Shown: positions 15,861 through 23,500 of the stretch, piece by piece
Layout: each line of letters starts with the position of its first letter
Position numbering within the stretch: the first letter of the stretch is position 1
DNA from: DASYTH01 sp035762905
GTDB taxonomy: Bacteria; Actinomycetota; Actinomycetes; Mycobacteriales; Pseudonocardiaceae
Direction of reading: 5' to 3'
Assembly (NCBI RefSeq): GCF_035762905.1
Contig: NZ_DASUCC010000109.1
Span: forward strand, 68,883 to 132,882
DNA length: 64,000 bases
Notes under the pieces: model-generated
The model's database searches: none
Seen by the model: only the letters and a program-made list of their open reading frames with translations
Told to the model about the DNA's origin: nothing
Made by a program: the position numbers and the translations under genes

Positions 15861-17090
15861 GTGGAGTTACCGGAGTTCGCGCGTCTTCGGGTCCGCTGGC
15901 GAATGGTGATCGTCATCGGGCTGGCCGTCGCCAACGTTTTGGCGGTCGGCCATCTTTGGTCGTATCTGGGGCCGTATGTCGATCTCGAGGTGTATCGGCT
16001 GGGAGCGCAGACCTGGCTCGACAATGGATCGCTCTATGGCGCCTTGCCGGTCACGTCGGTGGGGATCGCGCTGCCGTTCACCTATCCACCCGTGGCGGCC
16101 GTGTTGTTGACGCCGTTCACCTTGGTATCGGTGCCGGTCGGCGGCGCACTGCTCGCCGTGGCCGGACTGGTAATGGTCGTGATCGTGATCGCGGTCGGGC
16201 TCGGTGTCCCGTCCCGGTGGTGGATCGCCGCGGCGACAGCACTTCCGGTCTGTGTGGCCCTGGAACCGGTTCGGGCCACACTGAACTACGGTCAGGTCAA
16301 CCTGCTGCTGATGGGCCTGGTGGTACTGGACTGCCTGGTCCTGCTGCCACGCTGGCCTCGGGGCAGGCTGGTCGGCCTGGCCGCGGCCGTCAAACTCACG
16401 CCGGCCGGCTTCGCGCTGTTCTTCCTGCTTCGGCGCGACCGCCGGGCGGTCGTGGTGGCAATGGGGACATCCCTGGTCCTCACCGCGGCCGGTTTCGTGC
16501 TGGCCAAGGAGGAGTCGCTGCGGTATTGGTCGACGACGCTCTACAACACCGGCCGGATCGGCACCGTGCATTACGCGGGGAACCAGTCACTGCAGGCCGT
16601 GCTCGCCCGGTTCGGCCTGCAGCCGCCGTTTCGAACGTTGATTTGGCTGTTGGGTGCCGCCATCGTGCTCGGATTCGCCGTCGTCGCCATCCGCCGGGCA
16701 CTCGAGGCGGACCGGCCCGACCTCGCGCTCGGGCTCAACGCCCTCGCGGTACTCGTGGTCTCGCCGGTGTCCTGGACCCATCACTGGGTTTGGGCGGTTC
16801 CCGTTCTGCTCGCGCTGTGCCGCATGCGGACCCCGTTTCCGCTGGTGCTGGCCGCCGCGGGGGCGATGATATTCACCCTGGCTCCCCAATGGTGGTGGCC
16901 GCATACCGCAAACGCCGAATACTCCTGGAACATCGTCCAGCAGGTGCTTGGCAACGCCTACCTCTACTTCGCGGTGCTGGTGCTGGTCCTCGCGGCCCGC
17001 AGCCAGGCGTTCGGCGGCAGCCCGCCAGCCGTGAACGACGACCGGTTCGACGCGGTCGTCCCCGACCGCCGCGCAGTGGCTCGGGAGTAG
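15861..17090 (+). CDS. GT87-family polyprenol-sugar-dependent membrane glycosyltransferase
   Basis: About 409 aa from a GTG at 15861 (a TTG four codons earlier is the alternative). The protein is almost entirely transmembrane, with roughly 10-11 helices. GT-C features are visible: VDLEVYRLGAQTWL in the first extracytoplasmic loop with the conserved acidic residue, FTYPPVAAVLLTPF, LNYGQVNLLLMGLV and AAAVKLTPAGFALFFLL. These match the DUF2029/GT87 group that includes mycobacterial PimE mannosyltransferase. It would transfer mannose or arabinose from a polyprenyl phosphate donor to a cell-envelope glycolipid or polysaccharide. It is monocistronic, and its acceptor is unknown. Confidence 0.88.
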   Translation: MELPEFARLRVRWRMVIVIGLAVANVLAVGHLWSYLGPYVDLEVYRLGAQTWLDNGSLYGALPVTSVGIALPFTYPPVAAVLLTPFTLVSVPVGGALLAVAGLVMVVIVIAVGLGVPSRWWIAAATALPVCVALEPVRATLNYGQVNLLLMGLVVLDCLVLLPRWPRGRLVGLAAAVKLTPAGFALFFLLRRDRRAVVVAMGTSLVLTAAGFVLAKEESLRYWSTTLYNTGRIGTVHYAGNQSLQAVLARFGLQPPFRTLIWLLGAAIVLGFAVVAIRRALEADRPDLALGLNALAVLVVSPVSWTHHWVWAVPVLLALCRMRTPFPLVLAAAGAMIFTLAPQWWWPHTANAEYSWNIVQQVLGNAYLYFAVLVLVLAARSQAFGGSPPAVNDDRFDAVVPDRRAVARE

Positions 17091-17509
17091 GAGCCGCGAG
17101 AGCCGCATGCGGCTGGGCATCGCAAGCGGAACCGAGTCCGCGGTGTACCGCTCAGGGATGCCGCCGCGTTCGGGCAGGTCGAGCGCGGCCACCGTGATAT
17201 ACGGACCGAGTTCCTCCCGCGTTCACTTTCGAAGGATGGCCGGGTCGACGGCCCGGATGGCGATCCTGCGTGGCCGCTCGCCCCGCAGCAGTATTCCACT
17301 CGGTCTTTCGTACTCACCGCGCTGGCGCTCGGCGGCCTTGCGTTCGTCGCGGCCGGCACCGCGTTCCTGGCTGTTCGGCAGCGATCCACGAAGCCGGTGG
17401 CGAACCCAACCGTTTCGTAGCACCGCTGTGCGCTCTCATCGCGGTCGGCCTCCGAACAGGCCGCCGACAGTACGATCGAGTGGGACTACACCTGGTGTGG
17501 GAGGCTCGA
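17091..17509. other. Intergenic stretch with possible relic
   Basis: About 420 bp without an intact gene. On the + strand the frame that continues past the GT87 stop encodes one hydrophobic helix (SFVLTALALGGLAFVAAGTA) and then a stop near 17419. It has no start codon, so it is at best the tail of a lost membrane protein. GGGAGG at ~17500 is the ribosome site of the next gene. Confidence 0.4.
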
Positions 17510-17869
17510 ATGAGCGGTTTGCCGATGCTCAGTCTGTCCGCACAGGACGTCGAGTCGCTGCTGGAACTGGCCCCGGCCATGGCCTCCCAGCGCTCGGGCG
17601 CCACCCCGGAAGAGGCCGTGCGCGGAATACGGATCGTCGCGACCTGCACCCTCAGCCGTGCACCGGTGGTACGAGGAGTCCGGTTGACCGAGGGGTGCAC
17701 GGTGATCAGCATCGGCTCGGTCGAACCTGATCGGCGCGAAGTCGACCTTGACGTCCTCCGGCGGGCCGAGTCGGTCGTCGTCGACCATCCCGGCACCGCC
17801 GCCGGCCCCGTCGTTGCGGCGCTGCGCGACGGGTTGGTCAGTGCTGCCGCGCGAACCGCGGGACGGTGA
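17510..17869 (+). pseudogene. Internally deleted ornithine cyclodeaminase / delta1-pyrroline-2-carboxylate reductase
   Basis: The 119-aa frame has a good GGGAGG site and still ends by overlapping the next gene. Its first ~20 residues (LSLSAQDVESLLELAPAMA) resemble the N-terminus of the OCD/mu-crystallin family. Residues ~40-105 resemble the NAD-domain segment (RIVATCTLSRAPVVRG, CTVISIGSVEPDRREVD, ESVVVDHPGTA). A complete enzyme is about 310-340 aa, so ~180 central residues including the Rossmann GxGxxG and the C-terminus are gone. The frame is uninterrupted, so a shortened protein could be made, but catalysis is very unlikely. It probably once worked with the following oxidase in imino-acid metabolism. 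Confidence 0.65.
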
Positions 17870-19032
17870 CGGGGATGGGCCAGGTTGTGCCGGAATCCGC
17901 GGCGGTGGTCGTCATCGGCGGCGGCATCATCGGCACCAGCATCGCCTACCATCTGGGCCGGGCCGGAGTGCCCGATGTCGTGCTCGTGGAACGGGACACG
18001 CTGGCTGCCGGGTCGACCTCGCGGGCGGCGGGCGGCGTCCGAGCCCAGTTCTCCGACGAGCTCAACATCCAACTCGGCGCCCGCAGCCTCGAGGCGTTTT
18101 CCCGCTTCGCCGAGGAACCTGGGTTCGCCATCGGGCTGCACCGCGTGGGTTACCTGTTCCTATTGTCCACATCGGACCAGGTGGCGACGTTCGAAGCGAA
18201 TGTGCGGCTGCAGAACAGGTTCGGCGTACCCAGCAGAATGATCGATCCCGGAGAGGCTCGCCGGCTGTCCCCGTTGCTCAGCATCGACGGGCTGCGGGCG
18301 GCAGCGTTCTCGCCGGACGACGGGCACTGTACGCCGGAGGACGTCGTGCAGGGATACGCCATCGGCGCACGCCGCCACGGCGTGACGATCCTTCGCCGGT
18401 GCGAGGTGGTCGACATCGAGACGCGCGGAGACCGGATCGATGCCGTGATCACCTCGGCCGGACGGATCACAACGCCGGCCGTCATCTGCGCGGCGGGCGC
18501 GTGGTCACCGCGGGTCGGCGACATGGTGGGCGTCGACCTGCCGGTCGTGCCGCTTCGCCAACAGATCGTGGTCACCGAGCCGGTTGCCGGGCTGCCTCCC
18601 GAGATGCCGATGACGATCGACTTCCACACCAGCTTCTACTTTCACCGGGAAGGCCGGGGACTGTTGGTCGGCATGTCCGATCCGGACGTTGCTCCGGGCT
18701 ATGACACGAGGATGACCGACGACTGGGTCCCACGTCTGCACCACGCCATGCAGCGCCGGGCGCCCGCGCTGCTCGACGTCGGCATCACCGGAGGCTGGGC
18801 CGGGCTGTACGAGGTCACCCCGGATCACAACGCGATGATCGGCGAGGCGACGTCGCCGTCCCGTTTCCTGTACGCCACGGGCTTCTCCGGGCACGGGTTC
18901 CTGCAAGGTCCCGCCGTCGGCGAGGTGGTCAGAGACCTCTACCTCGGCCGCGAGCCATTCGTGGACATCGGTCCGTTGCGTGCCGGACGGTTCGGTGAAG
19001 GCGCCGCTCGGCCAGAGGCCAACGTGGTCTGA
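17866..19032 (+). CDS. FAD-dependent amino-acid oxidoreductase (DAO / sarcosine oxidase beta-like)
   Basis: 388 aa from the GTG at 17866, overlapping the preceding stop (an ATG at 17875 is the alternative). The N-terminal dinucleotide-binding fold is VVVIGGGIIGTSIAYHLG followed by an acidic strand end (VLVERDTLAAGSTSRAAGG). Later signatures include VICAAGAWSPRVG, RQQIVVTEP, GGWAGLYEVTPDHNAMIGE and YATGFSGHGFLQGPAVGE, all typical of the DadA/SoxB/glycine-oxidase group. It oxidises a secondary or D-amino acid, producing an imine and H2O2 or reduced acceptor. Pairing with an OCD-family gene suggests proline-, hydroxyproline- or D-amino-acid-derived substrates; inference. Confidence 0.87.
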   Translation: MTGMGQVVPESAAVVVIGGGIIGTSIAYHLGRAGVPDVVLVERDTLAAGSTSRAAGGVRAQFSDELNIQLGARSLEAFSRFAEEPGFAIGLHRVGYLFLLSTSDQVATFEANVRLQNRFGVPSRMIDPGEARRLSPLLSIDGLRAAAFSPDDGHCTPEDVVQGYAIGARRHGVTILRRCEVVDIETRGDRIDAVITSAGRITTPAVICAAGAWSPRVGDMVGVDLPVVPLRQQIVVTEPVAGLPPEMPMTIDFHTSFYFHREGRGLLVGMSDPDVAPGYDTRMTDDWVPRLHHAMQRRAPALLDVGITGGWAGLYEVTPDHNAMIGEATSPSRFLYATGFSGHGFLQGPAVGEVVRDLYLGREPFVDIGPLRAGRFGEGAARPEANVV

Positions 19033-19193
19033 GGGCTTCCGCCAATGCGGCAACCCGGCTCGCTCTCAACCAGCGGACGGGCGGTGACGCCGAGAATGTG
19101 ATCATGCCCGGCCTCAGACGCGCACCAAGCACGGTTCCAGGCGACCTCCGTTGGGAGCGATCCTTGACGGTGCGGCGGCCTGGGCCCTAATTT

Positions 19194-19212
19194 GTTTGTT
19201 CAATGGACAAAC
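19194..19212 (+). promoter_or_regulatory. Palindromic operator in front of the ROK regulator
   Basis: GTTTGTTCAATGGACAAAC is an interrupted palindrome (9-bp arms with one mismatch) centred about 30 bp upstream of the ROK start codon at 19234. Its position suggests autoregulation and control of the downstream sugar-oxidising gene. No identical copy was noticed elsewhere in the window. Confidence 0.55.
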
Positions 19213-19233
19213 TTCCACGGCAACGGTGGTGTC

Positions 19234-20508
19234 GTGAGCCTCTCGCCTTCGGTGTGGTCCGCGACTGGTCGGCAACCGGCCGATCAGGCGACGGTGCGTC
19301 GGAGCAATCTCGCCTTGGTGTTGCGGCATCTGCGGGACGCCGGTCCGCGCTCGCGGGCCCGGATCGCGGTGGAGACCGGGTTGACCAAGGGCACCGTGTC
19401 GAGCCTGGTCTCGGAGCTGGTCGAGCGCGGGCTGGCGCGGGACGGCGAGGTCGAACGGGGCGGCGCGATCGGGCGGCCGGCGCAGAGCGTTGAGTTGGAC
19501 GGGCGGCGCATCGGCGGCATCGGTGTGGAGATCAACGTCGACTACCTGAGCGTGCTGGTGCTCGACCTGCGCAACAGCGTCGTGGTTGCCCATCGGGTCG
19601 CACTCGACGTGCAGGCGCTTGCGGCCGACGTTGTGCTCGACGCGGTTACCGATCTGGCCGTGCGGGCGCTCGACGAATGCGCCCGGCTGGGTGTGGTGCC
19701 GATCGGGATGACTCTGGCCGTTCCGGCGCTGGTCGACGTCGAGGCGGGGGTGGTGGCGTTCGCCCCCAACCTGCACTGGCACCAGGTCGGTGTCGTGGCG
19801 GGTGTGGTCGACCGGCTTGCCGCGCGAACGGGTGCCCGCCCAGGGTTTCCGATCAAGGTGGACAACGACGCCAACCTGTCCGTGTTGGGCGAGTTCGCGA
19901 TGGGCAGTGTCGCCGGCACCTCCGACCTGGTGTATCTCACCGGGGCGACCGGGGTGGGTGGCGGTGTGATCGTGGGCGGCCGGCTGCTGCGTGGCGCGGA
20001 GGGGTTCTCCGGCGAGGTGGGGCATATCCAGCTCGACCCGGCCGGCCATGTCTGCGGCTGCGGCCGGCGGGGCTGCTGGGAGACCATGGTCGGTCTGGCC
20101 GGGTTGTTCCGGATGGCCGCCGACGCGCATGACGTGGTGCGGAATCCGTCGCTGGACCTGGATCAGCGGCTCGAGGTGATCCGCCGGCGCGCCGAGGCGG
20201 GGGAGCCGCGCACGTTGGACGCGCTGTCCCGGGTCGGCGCGGCGCTCGGCCTCGGCGCATCGGTTCTGGTCAACGTGTTCAACCCGCGGGCACTGGTGCT
20301 CGGCGGGTATTTCGCCAGTCTGGGCGCATATCTGCTGGGTCCGGTGATGTGCGAGCTGCGGGCCCGCGTCCTGGCGCTGGACATCGGGGGTTGCCGGGTG
20401 GAGCTGTCCCGGCTCGGCTTCACCGCCGCGGCGCGCGGTGGAGCCCACGTCGCGTTCGAGACGCTGCTCGACGATCCCACCGTGGTCGCCGTCGCGGGGG
20501 AGTGGTGA
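19234..20508 (+). CDS. ROK-family transcriptional regulator
   Basis: 424 aa from the GTG at 19234; the frame extends to 19192 but that would run through the operator. It has an N-terminal MarR-like HTH (SRARIAVETGLTKGTVSSLV) and then a sugar-kinase-like ROK domain. The ROK domain shows GIGVEINVDYLSVLVLD, DNDANLSVLGEFAMG, TGATGVGGGVIVGG, EVGHIQLDPAG and the zinc motif CGCGRRGCWE. This class (XylR/NagC type) represses carbohydrate genes until a sugar binds. The next gene, 30 bp downstream in the same direction, encodes a secreted sugar-dehydrogenase fusion and is the probable target. Confidence 0.92.
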   Translation: MSLSPSVWSATGRQPADQATVRRSNLALVLRHLRDAGPRSRARIAVETGLTKGTVSSLVSELVERGLARDGEVERGGAIGRPAQSVELDGRRIGGIGVEINVDYLSVLVLDLRNSVVVAHRVALDVQALAADVVLDAVTDLAVRALDECARLGVVPIGMTLAVPALVDVEAGVVAFAPNLHWHQVGVVAGVVDRLAARTGARPGFPIKVDNDANLSVLGEFAMGSVAGTSDLVYLTGATGVGGGVIVGGRLLRGAEGFSGEVGHIQLDPAGHVCGCGRRGCWETMVGLAGLFRMAADAHDVVRNPSLDLDQRLEVIRRRAEAGEPRTLDALSRVGAALGLGASVLVNVFNPRALVLGGYFASLGAYLLGPVMCELRARVLALDIGGCRVELSRLGFTAAARGGAHVAFETLLDDPTVVAVAGEW

Positions 20509-20538
20509 GGGCATGGCGTCGTGAGAAGGGAACTCCAG

Positions 20539-23500
20539 ATGATTCGCAAGCCGCTGGCCGCCGGCAGACGAGCATTGTCTGTTCTCGCCGTCACGCTCCT
20601 CGGACTGTCAGCCGGCGTCGCCTCGCGGCCGGCGGCCACGGCGGTGACCGATCCGCCGTTCCGGGCGCTGGTTTTCTCCAAGACGACCGGGTTCCGGCAC
20701 GACTCGATTCCGGACGGTATCGCCGCCATCCAGCAACTGGGGCAGCAGCACAACTTCACGGTGGACACCACGGAGGACGACACGCTCTTCACCGACGCCA
20801 ACCTGGCGCGGTACGACGTGGTGATCTTCCTGTCCACCACCGGGGACCCGCTCGGCACACAGGCCGAGAAGGACGCCTTCCAGCGCTACATCCAGCAGGG
20901 TGGCGGGTTCGTCGGCATCCACGCCGCCTCCGACAGCGGCTACGACTGGCCCTGGTATGGCGAACTGGTCGGCGCCTACTTCAGGCAGCACCCGGCGATC
21001 CAGCAGGCCACGGTCAAGGTCGAGGACCCGGCGCATCCGGCCACGCAGGGCCTGCCGACCCGGTGGACCCGCACCGACGAGTGGTACGACTACCAGGCCG
21101 ACCCGCGCGGCAACGTGCACGTGCTGGCGTCGATGGACGAGACCACGTACTCCGGCGCCACGATGGGCTTCGACCATCCGATCACCTGGTGCCACGACTT
21201 CGACGGCGGCCGCTCCTGGTACACCGGACTCGGCCACACCAGGGAGAGCTTCACCGAACCGAACTTCCTGCACCTGCTGCTTGGCGGCATCCAGACCGCT
21301 GCCGGGGTGGTGCCGGCGGACTGCGCCGCCTCCCTGGACACCAGCTTCGACAAGGTCACCCTGGACGACAACACGTCCAATCCGATGATGCTCGACATCT
21401 CCGGCGACGGCCGGGTGTTCTACATCGACCGGCTCGGCGACGTGAAGGTGATCCGGCCGAACGGCGGTGGCACGGTGACGTCGGGCCACCTCAACGTGTT
21501 CACCGCCAACGAGAGTGGACTCCTCGGCATAGCACTGGATCCGCGGTTCGACACGACCCACTGGGTCTATCTGTACTACTCGCCCTCGGCGGTGGCCGTC
21601 GACCGGCTGTCGCGGTTCACCGTCAACGGCGACACGCTGGACCTGGCCAGCGAGCAGGTGGTGCTGGACATCCCGGTGCAGCGGGAGCAGTGCTGCCACC
21701 ACGGCGGCGGCCTGGTGTTCGACAAGGGCACCGGCGACCTGTGGCTGGCCAACGGCGACAACACCAACCCGTTCGCCTCCGATGGCTACACCCCGATCGA
21801 CGAGCGGCCCGGCCGCTCCGCCTGGGACGCCCAGAAGTCCTCGGCGAACACCAACGACTTACGCGGCAAGGTGTTGCGCATCCACCCGGAGTCCGACGGC
21901 ACCTACACCATCCCGGCCGGGAACTTGTTCCCGCCCGGCACCGCGCGGACCCGGCCGGAGATCTACGCGATGGGTTACCGCAACCCGTTCCGGATCGGCC
22001 TCGACCCGGCCACGCACAAGCTGTTGGTCGCCAACTACGGTCCGGACGCCGCCACCGCCAGCCCGACCCGCGGCCCGGAGAACACCGTCGAGTGGGACAT
22101 CCTGAACCAGGCGGGGTTCTACGGTTGGCCGTACTGTGTGGCCGACAACCGGCCGTACGTCGACTACGACTTCGCCACCGGCGCCTCTGGAGCGGCGTTC
22201 GACTGCGCGCACCCGGTGAACAACTCGCCGAACAACACCGGGCTCACCGATCTGCCGCCGGCGATCCCGGCCACGGCCTACTACCACTACGCGGGTGACC
22301 CGGCGTTCCCGGAACTGGGCGGCGGTGGCGCGCCGATGGCCGGACCCACCTACCGGTTCGACCCGAACCTGTTATCCGACCGCAAATGGCCGGCGTACTG
22401 GGACGGCAAGGCGATCTTCGGCGAGTGGACCCAGAACAACCTGTACTCCTTCCAACTGAACGAGGACGGCAGCCAACTGGTCGACATCAACCGGATCCTG
22501 AGCACGTTTGAGTTCAAGAAGCCGATGGACCTCAAGTTCGGTCCGGACGGCGCCCTGTACCTGATCGAGTGGGGCTCCGGTTTCGGCGGGGACAACGCCG
22601 ACTCCGCGATCTACCGGATCGACTACGTGCAGGGCAACCGGCCGCCGGTGGCCCGAGCGTCCGCGGATCGGACCAACGGCCCGGCCCCGCTGACCGTGCA
22701 CTTCTCCAGCGCCGGGTCGCGGGACCCGGACGGCACGCCGATCACCTACGCGTGGGACTTCGACGGCAACGGCACGGTCGACTCGACCGAGGCGAACCCG
22801 ACGTTCACCTACACCGCCAACGGCAACGTCAGCGCGACCCTCACGGTGACCGACGCCGACGGCAGGACCGGCACCGCCAGCGTGCCGATCGTGGTCGGCA
22901 ACACCATGCCGACGGTCACCCTGACCGCGCCGCCGAACGGCGGATTCTTCGACTGGGGCGACCAGGTGCGGTTCGCCGTCACCGTGACCGACCCGGAGGA
23001 CGGCACGATCGACTGCGGTCAGGTCACGCTGCAGTCCATCCTCGGCCACGACACCCACGGGCATCCGCTCGACCAGGAACACGGCTGCACCGGCGTGCTC
23101 CAGACCACCTTGTCGTCCGGGCACAGCGACAGCGACAACCTGTTCGCCGTGCTCGAGGCGAGCTACACCGACCACGGCGGGGCGGGCGGCGCGGCGCCGC
23201 TGACCGGCCGGGCCCAGGTGATCCTGCAGCCCAAGCGCAAACAGGCCGAGTTCTTCAGCGCCACCGGGCGGGTTCCGGACGGCACCGGCACCGGATCTCC
23301 CGGCGTGACCCCGGAAACCGCGTCCGATCCGCAGGGCGGCTTCCAGGACATCGGTTCCATCGAGGACGGCGACTGGTGGTCGTTCGACCCGGCCAGCCTG
23401 ACCAACATCGACACGATCCGGTTCCGGGCGGCGTCGGCATCCACGGGCGGCACCATCGAGGTGCGCACGGGCGCGCCGGACGGCACCCTGGCCGGCAGCG

